DNA of 64,000 nucleotides, taken from Boswellia sacra. Lineage: Eukaryota > Streptophyta > Magnoliopsida > Sapindales > Burseraceae. The position numbers and the translations under genes were made by a program. Positions 43,276 to 54,930 of this stretch are shown here, in pieces. Position 1 is the stretch's first letter, and every line of letters starts with the position of its first letter. The stretch is from contig SNVD02010585.1 of NCBI GenBank assembly GCA_013180625.2, forward strand, positions 124,001-188,000, read 5' to 3'. The notes below the pieces were generated by a model. The model did no database searches. It saw only the letters and a program-made list of their open reading frames with translations, and had not been told where the DNA came from.

Positions 43276-46200
43276 TCAAGTAGCCCAATCTTCATCACTT
43301 CTATTTGTGTCCTGAACAAGTTCAATTGTAAATGAACTTAGCAAAATCATAAAATTAACTATACTACTCAATGTCCCCTCATATCATTTATTAACTAATC
43401 TCTATGATATGATCATCAGCAGCAGCAGTAGCAGCATCACTGCACAACATACAAGTTGAGTTTGGTTTCCGAACAATCTCATAACAAATTGCAAGGCTTC
43501 AATTTCAGACACGAAAACTAATGGTAGCATTTTAAGATTGTAAGTCATTTCTCTATCATCAAAAAACAGCATGCAAGACAAAAAGAGAGTATAAAGATAA
43601 CAGGAAGTTATACTGATAGAGCTCCACAGCTAAAACCTCCAATTAGATTCACTTACCCTAGGCGTCAAAAGTAGGAAATATGTGAACGATGAGGTGGCAA
43701 ATGTTTATTTCTTTTTTCCTTTTTTTTTCTGTTTTTGGAAATTGGTTTTGTGTTTGCTGAGCTGGAGGGGGGTGAGTTAGTTAGAGAGTATTAAGGTAAA
43801 GCAAGGAGAGAGAAACAGGCAATTCAATTATCTAAATTTTGTAGAGCCTTGCTCATGGGAGAGTTGGCAGACCTCTCGAAGAGTCTGATACCCTAATTCT
43901 GTAACCAGAACATCTATCACTATTGAATATTGCCAACAAATCTCTTAAAAATTAGGTACTGCACTTACAATACTTCTAATTCTCTATTCAAAACCAGTGC
44001 TCAATGTCAAGTGTAACTAGTGAGGTACTGAGTGGGAATTCGAATTCTATCAATCTGGTATTAGAGCCCGTAATTCCAAGAAATGGCTAGGAAGAAAAGT
44101 GAAGGGAGGATGGATACCTTGGAGGAGAAGTTCCCGCTGGTGCAAGTAGACCTTGGTGTCGTCAAGGATGGAATGACTAGAATGCTGCTCTTAAAGCAGA
44201 GTGTGACGGCCATTTTGGAATGGTTGGAGACCATAGTGGCTGAGACCAGGGGGAATACCCACCAGCCTGCATCCACGTCAAAACAGAGATCATCGACGGG
44301 AGATGTGGGAGGTGTACCTAGGTCAACTCCTTACTCCGTCGGCGGAGTATGACCAGAGGACTCAGAGAGAGGTGACTTGAGAACTCGTCGACTCAAGATG
44401 CCCACTTTCGACGGTGGCGATCCTAACGAGTGGATCTATTGCGCCGAACACTTCTCCATGAATCGGACGACGGAGAAGGAAAAGCTGCTCACCGCGGCGG
44501 TGTCGATGGACGGAGAAGTGTTCGCCTGGCACCAGTGGGAGGATTCGAGGAGAGCTTTCCGGTCATGGGAGGAGTTCAAGGAGCTACTACGTGAACGTTT
44601 TCGAGAAACACCGAGAGCATCTACGAGTAGTTTTTGGCTCTCCGGCAAGACGGAACAATGAGGGAGTACCGTCAACAATTCGAGAGGATTGCGTCGTCGA
44701 TGGAGGTGGTCCCAGAGCACATCCTGGAAGGGCAGTTCATCAACGGCCTCCCTCCAGAACTTAAAGCTCAGTTAAGGGCCTTTAGGCTAATTGGGCTGGA
44801 TCATATCATGGGCTTGGCCTAAAGGCTAGAAAACAAGAACATGTCTCTAAAAAAAAATGGGTGTTGTCTCAAGCGAGAGGAAGGCCATTTCCAGTCCCGG
44901 TTTTACACTGATAAAGAATTTCGGACCTTCTGTTGGCCGGCTAACTACAGCATCGGAAAGAGTCATCGAAAAAAAGGCCAGAAACTAAATTTCGACGGTT
45001 GTCGGATGCAGAACTTTAGGCTAAGTGTGAGAGGGGACAGTGTTACCGATGTGATAAAAAGTTTTCATCGGGACACCACTACAAATTCAAGTCCCTGCAG
45101 GTGATAGTAGTACAAGGGGAGGAGGAGTCACTAGAAAACCTAGAAGAACTACTCCAGGAGGACAGTGAAGTGGAAGAAGTTGAACTAGAGAGAGCAGAGT
45201 TGTCAATGAATTCGGTAGTTGGGCTGGCATCTCCTAAGACTATTTAAGTTAAAGGGCAATTTGTATGGAGAGAGGTGGTAGTACTTATTAATCCAAGGGC
45301 CACTCATAATTTCATTAGTCGCATTTTAGTCAAGAAACTATCATTACCGTTAGAAGCCACTGGAGGATATGGGGTGTTACTGGGGACAGGAACACCAGTA
45401 AGAGGGGAAGGGGTCTTTAAGAATGTAAAATTGGACTTACAGGGGCTTATAATTATGGAAGAATGCCTACCATTAGAGCTAGCTGGATTAGATTTGGTTC
45501 TTGGGATGATGTCGCTAGAAAACTTAGGGGTGATTAAATTTGATTGCAAAGCTTGATCATGGAGTTCAAAATTGATGGGCAAAAGGTGTTATTGCAAGGG
45601 GATCCAGGACTTTGCAAATTCCAAGTCTCCTTAGAATCGTTGATGAAGGCAATTAAAAGTGGGGGCCAAGGAGTCTTGTTGGAATTGAACTCTCTAACTG
45701 TCATGACAAAACTCAAGCAACTAGAATTTTCTGCTGAGGTGAAGGAGCTGCTCCATCTATTTAAATCAGTTTTTGAGGCCCCTCAAGGATTACCTCCTAG
45801 TAGGGGACATAAACATGCCATCGTGCTAAAGAAAGGAAGATAGCCAGTGAGTGTGAGGCCCAACCGTTACCCACAAATTTAAAAGGATGAAATCGAGAGA
45901 CTTGTGACTGAGATGTTGGCAGTTGGTGTGATCAAGGCCAGCAGTAGCCCATTTTCTAGTCCAATGCTTTTAGTTAAAAAGAAAGATGGGAGTTGGCGAT
46001 TTTGTGTTGATTATCGAGCATTAAACCAAGCTAAGGTTCCAAATAAGCACCCTATTCCGACCATTGGTGAGTTATTAGATGAATTACATGGAGCATGTCT
46101 ATTTTCAAAATTAGACCTTAAGTCGGGGTACCATCAAATTTGAGTAAAATTAGAGGATGTACATAAGACTGCATTTTGTACACACGATGGATATTATGAG

Positions 46201-49200
46201 TTCTTGGTGATGCCTTTTGGACTCACCAATGCACCATCGACATTTCAGTCCTTAATGAATGATATTTTCAGGAAAGACCTAAGGAAGTTTGTGTTGGTAT
46301 TTTTCGATGACATTGTGGTTTATAGTAAGAGCATGGAGGAACACTTAGAGCATTTGAGGGTGGTTTTGGATACCCTTACGCCAATTATATGCCAATTCAA
46401 AAGAATACTTGTCTGCTCAAGACCGACTGGAGTACCTTGGCCATGTAATTTCCGGAGATGGGGTGGCTATAGACAATTCAAAAATGAAAGTGATGCAACA
46501 ATGGCCTACTCCTAAAAATTGGAAGGAGCTACGAGGCTTTCTTGGTTTGACCGGCTATTATCGAAAGTTTGTAGAAGGGTATGGAAAAATTGCTTCTCCG
46601 TTAACGGAACAACTCAAAAAGGATAATTTTGGATGGAATGAAAGGGCTAAGGAAGCTTTTCAAAAGCTAAAAAGGGCAATGACCACAGTTCCGGTTTTCG
46701 CTTTGCTTGATTTTAGCCAACCGTTTATTGTAGAAACAGATGCTTTTGGAGCTGGCTTAGAGGCTGTTTTAATGCAGGGGCAGCGACCAATTGCTTACTA
46801 CAGTCATGCTCTTCCCCAAAATTCTCGCAGGAAGTCGGTGTATGAGAGGGAATTGACGGCTATTGCTTTGGCGGTTCAAAAATGGAGACCATATCTAGCG
46901 TGCATAAAATTTCTGGTTAGGACTGATCAAAGAAGTTTTAAATACTTACTTGAGCAGAGGCTGGTTAGTAAAGAGTATCAGACATGGTTGTCTAAACTAA
47001 TGGGATTGGATTTTGAGATTCATTACCAACCGGGCCTCAAAAACAAGGTTGCAGATGCATTATCTCACCGACCAGAACTGGTTGCTTTTGCTTTGTCCCC
47101 AACTTTTGATTTTAGAATAATACAGAAGGAGACAGAGGACAATGATGAATTGAGGCAGCTTAAGGAGTCTATTATGGCTGGAATAGCAAATCATCAAGGC
47201 TATGTGGTGATCCAAGGTCAATTGCTGTATACGGGCAGATTGGTGTTAGTTAGTGGATCACAACTATTCCGAAAGTGCTTAAGCAGTTCCACGACAGTCC
47301 CGTGGGTGGCCATTCATGCTTACTAAAAATGATACAAAGGATCTCAAATGAATTTTACAGGAAGGAAATGAAAAAGGAAATTAAGACTTATGTGGAGTCT
47401 TGCGGACTTTGTCAACGAAACAAATATTTGGCATTGTCACCTACTGGTTTACTCCAGCCCCTCCCTATTCCTAACCAAGTTTGGGAGGACATCACAATGG
47501 ATTTTGTGGAAGGTTTGCCTAAGTCAGAGAGGTATGATACAATTCTTGTGGTGGTTGACCGCTTGAGTAAATTTAGGCATTTTGTGGCTCTTAAGCACCC
47601 CTTCACTGCTCAAACCGTGGCTACAATATTTATTAAGGAGATCATATGACTACATGGCATACCCCGTTCTATCGTCACAGACAGGGATCGGGTGTTCCTC
47701 AACTTATTTTGAAAAGAATTATTTAAAATGTTAAACACCAAACTAAGTGATAGGTTCTATCTTCACCTTCACACACCTCACGGTAGATTAAGCTAAGATT
47801 TTCTAGAGCTAAGTGGAATTATAGATTTTAGAGAGGTAAATGGAAGATAAACTTGTAGTATTATGAGTGTTTGGCAGGATTTTCGAGAGTCCTGCCAGCT
47901 CTCCCCCAAAACAAAACTGTTAACAATCAGATTCTTCCAATCCCCCTCCTCTCTCCCTACCCTACTTCTTATATTCCGTTAACTAACTTCTCATATCCCA
48001 AGGCAACAACCTAACTAACTCCCTCAACACTCAAAACAACACAGCCATAACAGAAAATAGCAGAAATATAAAAAAACAGAATCTCTTCTCAAAAACTCTA
48101 TTGAATTCCCATCTCTGCCCCTCACTAATTCTTTTGGTGGCGTCTAGTATAAGTGAACTTGATTGGGGGTTTATCACTAAGCCGCAGTACAGCTTATCAC
48201 CCTCAGTCCAATGGACAAACGGAGGTGGTCAATAGGTGTTTGGAGACCTATTTGAGATGTTTTGCGGCTGACAAATCCAAACAGTGGGCAAAGTGGCTTC
48301 CGTGGGCTAATATTGGTACAACACTACCTACCATTCGTCAGCCAAAACAACTCCTTTCAAGCTAGTATATGGCCGAGATCCTCCTCTATTATTTCAACTT
48401 AACCAAGGCTCTACTTCGGTATCTACGGTGGAACAACTATCGGAGGAAAGAGAGCATGAAGTTGAGGGCAGATGGCAAACGGAGAGATGTTCAGTTCCAA
48501 GTGGGGGATATGGTTTACTTGAAACTACAGCCTCATCGTAAAAAATCCTTGGCCGGTCACAGGAATGAAAAACTAAGTCCTAGATTCTATGGACCGTATT
48601 TAGTGGAAGCTAAGATTGGGCAGGTTGCTTATAAACTAAAGCTGCTTACCAACTCTGTTATACACCCCGTCTTCCATGTCTCTTCACTCCGAAAAGCTAT
48701 GGGATCTTGGTATGTATTTGATCCTCTCACAGCACCACACACTTACTCCAACACACAGCAATGATATAGAGTTAACAATCTAGGAAAAATAGTTAGTGCA
48801 GTAGCTAGTATGTTACTGAATACTTCTGGAATTTCATTTAAGATAATTCTGATTAGCCAGTTTTTTCGTAGCAGACTCTTCGAGAAGCCTGCCAGCTCTC
48901 CAAGAATTGGGTTCTACAAAATTCTGTAACTGCTTTTTCCTGCCAGCTCTCCAAGAATTGGGTTCTACAAAATTCTGTAACTGCTTTTTCCTCTCCTCTC
49001 TCTCTCTTGCTTTCCTTTGATATCCTCTAACTAACTCCCTTCCTCCAACTCAACAAACTAACTTCCAGCCTTATTCAAAACAGAAAAAACAGAACAAAAA
49101 AAAATTAAATAAAACATTTTCCACCTTACCCTTCACACAAATCCTACTTTTGGTGCCTAGAATAGGTAAATCTAATTGAAGATTTTGACACATATCTATC

Positions 49201-52200
49201 AGATCTGCTCCTGTTGCCTCCATTATTCCCCCACAACTTAATGAGAATATGGAACTCATGGTGGCACCAGAAAGTGTTCAAGGAATTAGGCAGAAAAAAG
49301 ATGGTTTCGATCCTAAAACAGAAGTGCTTATCAAATGGAAGGGACTGCCAGAATTTGAATCTACTTGGGAGGACTCTGAATTGCTATAGCTTCAATTTCC
49401 TGACTTCCACCTTGAGGACAAGGTGGATGTTTGGGCGGGGGGTAATGATAGAGCTCCACAGCTAAAACCTCCAATTATATTCACTTACTCTAGGCGCCAA
49501 AAGTAGGAAATATGTGAAGGATACGCTGACAAATGTTTATTTCTTTTTTTTTTTGTTATCTTTTCTGTTTTGATTAAAAGTTGGAAATTGGTTTTGTGTC
49601 TGTTGAGCTTGAGGGGGATGAGTTAGTTAGAGAGTATTAAGGGAAAGCAAGGAGAGAGAAAAAGGCAATTCAGTTATGAAAATTTTGTAGAGCCTTGCTC
49701 ATGGGAGAGCTGGCAGGCCTCTCGAAGATTTTGCTATCCTACTTCTGTAACCAGAACATCTATCACTACTGAATATTGCCAGCAAATCTCTTGAAAATTA
49801 ACTACTGCACTTGCAATACTTCTAATTCTCTATTTAAAACCAGTGCTCAGTGTCAAGTGTAACTAGTGAGGTACTCAGTGGGAATTCGAATTCTATCATA
49901 TACCTTTGATGAGCTTGAGAATTCTTCAATGTCTTCATCTTCAATCTACAAGGTTAAGCTTAAATTTGGTCACATACAAAAAACAAACAAGTATTACTTT
50001 TAATATAACTTAATGTAAATCTCAAAAGAAAGCCAGATTGAAGCTGCTTGCTACTGTTAGTAGTAGTACAAAGTTTAGAAAACAGATGAAAGAGAGAGAG
50101 AAGAAAAGATACCAAACTATGAAGAAAACCCACAATTTCAATTCACAAACAACATACCTCATATTCTTTCTTCTTTGCTCTGTTTCTTGTACCTATGGCA
50201 GCACAGAAATCAAATTATAAGCCGGTTGCAACACTTAGAGAGAAAGAGGCAATAACTCCTATTAAAGCTTAACTATTATTGTCAAGTCTATACCTCTAAG
50301 CTTAAGCTTTTGAATCACAGCGTAACTTAATATTGTATCAAAGCCAAATTGATCAAATGGTCTTGTGAATCTCCCAAATTCTTAATTAAATAACAATGAT
50401 AAGTTGTGTCTACGTTACCTCTATTTTGTTGCTTTAATACTAAAAAAAAGTTGTGCTCGTTTAATCCACATGCATGTAAACATAAAGTGGTCTGTTACTG
50501 CTTAAATACTATTATTGGGGCCCTTACCTACCAGCTTAAACTTTTGGGTTAAGTGATAAATTAACAATTACAATGATATTGACATATTTGCTGAAAGTTT
50601 CAGAATGAAGCAGCATCACGAACTTGGAAACTTGCATCTTCTGACAAGCACTAAGATTTAATAGAATAGACTAAAACCACCTCCCCTGAGATTCACACTA
50701 ATAATACAAGGATAAAAGTTTCTTATTATCAGGCAGCAACAACCAAACCTCAGGCTTGCGTGTATAGAACACAAAACAAATGGCTCTTATACCAAAGCCA
50801 AGTTACATGCAACCTGCAGAGACATAGAGAGAAAGAGAGACAAACCGATGCTTTTTCCTTTGATCACTTTTCCCTTTTTATTAGAGACTTCAGCCTGCAA
50901 CAACACAAACTACTGCTCAGTGTGCAACGTTAACAATATAAGCAGCTGTTGTTGTAAAAGCAAAATCATAAAGACCAATAAGGAAAAGAACAGACAAATA
51001 TTTGAAGATGAAAGCTCCTGCTAACCTGGTCAATGTTTCTTTTTAAATCACTATGCTGTGACTTCTGAGAAGCTGGAAAAAATCAGCAGCATTGGTTATT
51101 CTGAATTTTATAATCACAAAAGTCTAATGTCCTATGATAAGAAAAGCAGAATTGGATAAGCAACCACCTTTTGATGCCAAAGATTTTCTTGAATTGTTTG
51201 GGGTATTCTGGAATTGGGACAAGACTAAGTTAGAATAACTAGTCAACCATGCAATACATTAAAGGCCATCTCTCTGATAAGATAATATAACATGCTACTA
51301 AACGGCAACCAGGAATTGATAACTAACATGCATGGAACAGGTCCCACTCTAGAATATGCCCAATATAAAATCTGCTAATGCACAAGCGTCAATTTTAAAA
51401 TAATCTTGAGAGCGAGAGTAAATATCAAGTTTTAATATAAATTATTAAGTCTTAAATATTTATTACCTTAGATTTTACGTTGTATATTTTACATCTTGTT
51501 TTTTCACAATATCACAATATTGATCAAATACAGATGCAGTCCAGTGAAACAGTGTAGACAGCCCAAATAGCCAATCCTCTCAACTAATAGTCTCATGTTC
51601 TACTCTTGACACATGCTACATACCATTTTTGCCAGAACCCAATTAGGGAAACTACTAGTCCACATAGTAATTTTATTATTCCCAAACAGGCTTAAATATT
51701 TGTACAAAGCAACTACAGCCAGCCCATCAACTTATCTTAACGACAAGAATGGTACCAGAATGACTAGAGACATGCATTAGAAAACTAAATTCACACTCTA
51801 CAGAATTTGGATCAGTAAGTTTGGAAAAAATTCACTGCAAATCATCAAATTCATCAATCAAACTGCAAAGTTAAGTGGCATTCCAATACATTTCTATCCT
51901 ACTCATTAAGCACTATTAGAGTTAATGATATTCATCAAGTATTGCTTAGTCCAGAACAAGAAATTGTCATATTTACCTTTTCCTCCACTTTCTTAAACAA
52001 TGTAGATATGGTCGCCTGAACAAGCGAACTATGCGTATTCAATGACAATTCCTTGGACTTGGACACAGAAACAGCAGACTTGGATTTTTTTGATTTAGTC
52101 AATGGCTGTATAGATGATTCAACTTGTTTGGTGGAAAAATTCTCTTTGGCAGCATCGTCACTGTCAATATCAATAACTAAAGAGCAGGGATTACTATTCT

Positions 52201-54930
52201 GTATTCACCAAGTAAGGGCATCAATAAATAATTGATGCAATTGAAAGAGTAAACATACATAGAAACCACAGTGGTTTTAAAACAAGTACTAATCAATATA
52301 AATATATTATAAATCAGGATATTTCCAACAGTACGATTGTTAGTTGAAATATCAAGTGTCATACCATCCTTCTTCTCTTCTCCCTCGGATATCTCAGCAT
52401 CACTTTTAGCAGCATCATCTTCAGAAGAAGCTTCTGCAAATCTGCATCAACAAAGATATTAGATATATATTAAACTTCCAAACTTTAAGAAGCATATTAT
52501 CAAAAAAGCTAGATTTCCTGGCACATCTATCCTTATTTCAAAGACAACCAAAAAAATAATGAAATGATATCAAACAAAAAGAATTAAAGATGTTATCCAA
52601 GGCAAATGATAATACCACAGCATTCCATCCAGAAGACATGTTTATTCTCATGTGATTCACTTGTTTGTAGAATGTAATTCTAAGGCATTAATGCTCATAA
52701 TAATAACTTACCACAAACATAGAACAAGTATCAGGTTCATAATAGACTAGGCTATTGAAATATAAGTCATTAGCAATCACCATATAAGTGGAGGGAGCAA
52801 GCAAAGCATTATTCTGGAAGGAGAACTCCCACAATAGACACATCCTCAAAAAATCTTTAACTAGTTAAGTTACTAGAACTGCTCAATATATCACATCAAA
52901 GGACTTAATATATCAGGCAACATGACAATTTAGCAGCTGCTGAAATCTTTACATCAGCAAACTAGGTTATGCCAACTGAAAACAAAATGGTTAGTACTTG
53001 AATGTTCTTCCAGCGGTTCTCTCAGAGTGTCGAACAGGTGTCACTTCCATTTTGTCTTTCAAAGTTTTTTCAATATCTGAAAAATCATCTTCGGACTTAG
53101 TTTCAGGAGATTGTGCCTCTAAATCCTTCATTTCAGTCTTGTGAACACCTTGCCTATTAACAGATTCTGCACCTGCACCACCTTTAAAGTCATATTCCAA
53201 TTGTCCCTGAGCCTGACAACCAATTGAGAAGACTTTTATCAAAGAAATTATCTTCAAGTCCACTGAAAAACAGACAAGCAATATAGACATTGACAACCTG
53301 ACAAACTATTACTGAAAGAATCTAACCTCACTAAGTTCCTTTGGGAAATCAAGTCGAGTTTCATCTGGATTTTCTTCTTTTCTCCCAATCCACCATGCAT
53401 CAGAAAATACAATCTGGAAATTTCACAAGCTATTAAAGACAAAGAATCTTCAAACTGCCTCATTTATCAGTTGAAATTTTCACGAGACCTATAGTACAAG
53501 ATAGGCATAAACAGATAACAATAGAAAATCCTACATTCAGTACATGTTATACATGGAGCACACAGATCATTTGAAAATAGGGGGAACAGGTTAACAAATA
53601 AGAAACTGAAAAGAATGATTGTTTCATAAATGCAATTTAATTAAACCATAAAACTACAAACATGCAACTAGAAGGTAATTTAGATGCCATAAGGTTTCAA
53701 GTTTGCATGCTACACCTACTGTGCTATAATACTAGATTACTTTCCTCTTCAGTCGTCATTTACAAGTTACAAATCTTAAGTGGTCAAAAGCTTCAATCAA
53801 TGCATTGATCTAATCAAGGAAGTAAGTTTCTCAATGTATTTCCTTTACCACCTATTGCATCTAACATGTAGTCAACCTATCCAAGATAATCATAATCAAA
53901 TATCAATGACAATAGCCTAGAACAAACCCAAAATGAGAAGTAAAAGAGACATAAGTACAAACCATGTTATCAAAATAATCTTCACAAGTGACGTTCTTCC
54001 CTCCTCTAGAAAACTGCAATGTCAAGTACCTGTTTTCTGGATATACAATGGTCCCGAACAACTTCATTTGACCCTAAAATTATTGTCACAAAACACAACA
54101 GAGACACATACTACATATAAATACTTCCATGTATTATATCCACTACATCATGCGACAATGAAAGGGAAATCTTTTTACCAGGAAGTTTAGCTAAAATACA
54201 AACAATACTACTACTTTCAAACTTTGACAAAAACGTTCCTTGAAATCCTGAAATCATCACAAACCATTTTCTAAAGTTCATCAGATCCTAAAGTTTATGC
54301 ACTTTAAGGAAAAGTTATTTAAAATCTCCTCGAGTGTGACTAAAATCCAAGCAGCTTCTACTAGTTTGAAGCTTCATCCACGCGTCTATTACCATCTCAA
54401 AAGTTTTGAAATTCTCCCTTGTAAAAGTCTCATAATCTTCATCAAAATTGTCCCTTACCTTTACCCATTCTATCCATCTATCTATAATTGACCAAACTTT
54501 AATCAATGTAAATACCCTAAAATCTACCACAAAGACATATTGATCTAACAAAAACTAGCTAAAAACTGCAGGTAGTAAAATGAAATTTTCCCAAAAATTA
54601 AAGAAATACCTGAGGAAAGTCAAGGTAAAGAATTGGATTCTGGGTACCCAAATTCTTCAATTCACCAATCTTGCCGCCGCCAATAGGCGCGAGAAGACCG
54701 GGAAAGGAGAACAAAAAGCGGTTCTTTCGCTGAGAAGATTTGCGGAGAATGTCTTTGCCGTGGTGCTTGATGACTTGCTTGCTAGGACAAAGAGGAGTAA
54801 AACCCTTGGCTCTGGGTGGAGTATCTGAGAGTATTTGCTTTCTTATTGCGAGGGTCTTCAGCCTCGTACGCTCGGTGTTCTTGTCTTCGTCTTTCTTTGA
54901 CTTGGAAGAGGAAGAGGAAGCTCGCACCAT
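43276..54930 (-). CDS. RHL1: RHL1-type DNA-binding subunit of the topoisomerase VI complex
   Basis: RHL1 (ROOT HAIRLESS 1) works with the plant topo VI complex needed for endoreduplication, acting in the nucleus. Twelve exons join in phase to 419 codons: 54610-54930, 53963-54073, 53327-53413, 52998-53212, 52365-52441, 51977-52176, 51168-51207, 51026-51072, 50846-50894, 50158-50192, 49904-49945 and 43276-43311. The N-terminal half carries the family core: [58 protein letters not shown] and [19 protein letters not shown]. The second half is Ser/Asp/Glu/Lys-rich, with [13 protein letters not shown] and [17 protein letters not shown]. It ends in basic, then acidic segments ([35 protein letters not shown]). 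The start at 54930 (MVRASSSS) is the family start, although an in-frame Met exists at 55002. The last intron, 43312-49903, contains a complete antisense gypsy element starting 5 bases after the donor. Confidence 0.92.
43609..43613. repeat. Left target-site duplication of the gypsy element
   Basis: TATAC occurs here and again at 49899-49903, directly outside the two LTRs. Five bases is the usual Ty3/gypsy duplication length. The right copy is also the first five bases (GTATA on the minus strand) of the last RHL1 intron. Confidence 0.92.
43614..44052 (+). repeat. 5' LTR of the gypsy element
   Basis: A 439-bp repeat starts TGATAGAGCTCC and ends GAATTCTATCA, with TG...CA ends. It matches 49446-49898 over its full length with scattered differences. 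Confidence 0.93.
44056..44067 (+). other. Primer-binding site for initiator Met tRNA
   Basis: TGGTATTAGAGC lies three bases after the 5' LTR. It matches the complement of the plant initiator-Met tRNA 3' end (TGGTATCAGAGC) except for one base. Confidence 0.85.
44083..45240 (+). pseudogene. Gypsy gag region, disrupted
   Basis: It begins [17 protein letters not shown] and continues in other frames with [19 protein letters not shown], typical of the retrotransposon gag domain (PF03732 type). A zinc-knuckle-like [17 protein letters not shown] follows near 45030-45090. At least three frame changes or stops break the frame (for example at 44350, near 44640 and near 44820). Confidence 0.8.
45241..47740 (+). 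pseudogene. Gypsy pol region (protease, RT, RNase H, start of integrase), disrupted
   Basis: Protease: ATHNFIS follows a position that reads N-P-R instead of the catalytic D-[ST]-G (about 45285-45320). Reverse transcriptase (about 45900-46400): [32 protein letters not shown] and the FFDDI catalytic box, with an in-frame TGA at 46141-46143. A frame change near 46400 precedes [15 protein letters not shown] and the RNase H segment [12 protein letters not shown] (46409-47326). Integrase starts after another frame change with the H-H-C-C zinc finger ([12 protein letters not shown]) and [13 protein letters not shown], then is cut by a solo LTR. Confidence 0.88.
47743..47747. repeat. Left target duplication of nested solo LTR 1
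   Basis: CTAAG occurs here and at 48177-48181, directly flanking the solo LTR within the integrase sequence. Confidence 0.88.
47748..48176 (-). mobile_element. Nested solo LTR 1, antisense
   Basis: This is a 429-bp LTR with TG...CA ends. Read on the minus strand it starts TGATAAACCCCCAATCAAG and includes GAGAGCTGGCAGGACTCTCG, clearly related to the host element's LTR but a different subfamily. It is flanked by CTAAG duplications. It splits the integrase just before the conserved [13 protein letters not shown] motif. No internal region remains, so it arose by LTR-LTR recombination. Confidence 0.9.
48177..48707 (+). pseudogene. Gypsy integrase C-terminal part
   Basis: After the solo LTR the integrase resumes with [20 protein letters not shown], then LETYLRCFA. 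After frame changes near 48360 it continues with the integrase tail ([58 protein letters not shown]). It is cut at 48707 by the second solo LTR. Confidence 0.85.
48708..49201 (-). mobile_element. Nested solo LTR 2, antisense
   Basis: This is a 494-bp LTR with TG...CA ends (plus strand TGGTATG...ATCTATCA). It is flanked by GATCT at 48703-48707 and 49202-49206. Read on the minus strand it shares TTAGATT-ACC-CTAGGC-CAAAAGTAGGA with the host LTR. It contains a perfect 51-bp internal tandem duplication (48888-48938, 48939-48989). It lies between the integrase tail and the chromodomain. Confidence 0.88.
48888..48989. repeat. 51-bp tandem duplication within solo LTR 2
   Basis: There are two identical adjacent 51-base units beginning CCTGCCAGCTCTCC and ending CTGCTTTTT. 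Perfect identity suggests the duplication is younger than the LTR. Confidence 0.9.
49202..49390 (+). pseudogene. Gypsy chromodomain
   Basis: The reading frame [17 protein letters not shown], then [19 protein letters not shown], is a chromodomain of the type fused to chromovirus integrases, which guides insertion through histone marks. A TAG stop follows at about 49387. The frame lines up with the integrase tail left of solo LTR 2 once the insertion and its duplication are ignored. Confidence 0.85.
49432..49445 (+). other. Polypurine tract
   Basis: GGGCGGGGGGTAA lies directly before the 3' LTR, the expected place for the plus-strand primer. Confidence 0.75.
49446..49898 (+). repeat. 3' LTR of the gypsy element
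   Basis: A 453-bp repeat starts TGATAGAGCTCC and ends TTCTATCA; TATAC follows. It includes a 14-base insertion relative to the 5' LTR (GTTATCTTTTCTG region near 49555) and several substitutions. Its last bases are 5 bases downstream of the RHL1 splice donor. Confidence 0.93.

Larger units (their letters stand above)
43614..49898 (+). mobile_element. Full-length Ty3/gypsy chromovirus retrotransposon, defective
   Basis: A 6285-bp element lies between matching TATAC duplications. Order: 5' LTR (43614-44052), tRNA-iMet primer site (44056-44067), gag, protease, reverse transcriptase, RNase H, integrase, chromodomain, polypurine tract (about 49432-49445) and 3' LTR (49446-49898). The C-terminal chromodomain ([15 protein letters not shown], about 49329-49375) places it among chromoviruses. 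It is inactive: stops and frame changes occur throughout, and two antisense solo LTRs (47748-48176, 48708-49201) interrupt it. The two own LTRs differ by many substitutions and small indels, so insertion is not recent. It lies inside the last intron of RHL1, opposite in orientation. Confidence 0.93.

Noticed and set aside
43614..49898. An active, autonomous retrotransposon
   Set aside because: Reading frames are broken many times, the protease active-site position is changed, LTRs have diverged and two solo LTRs interrupt it.
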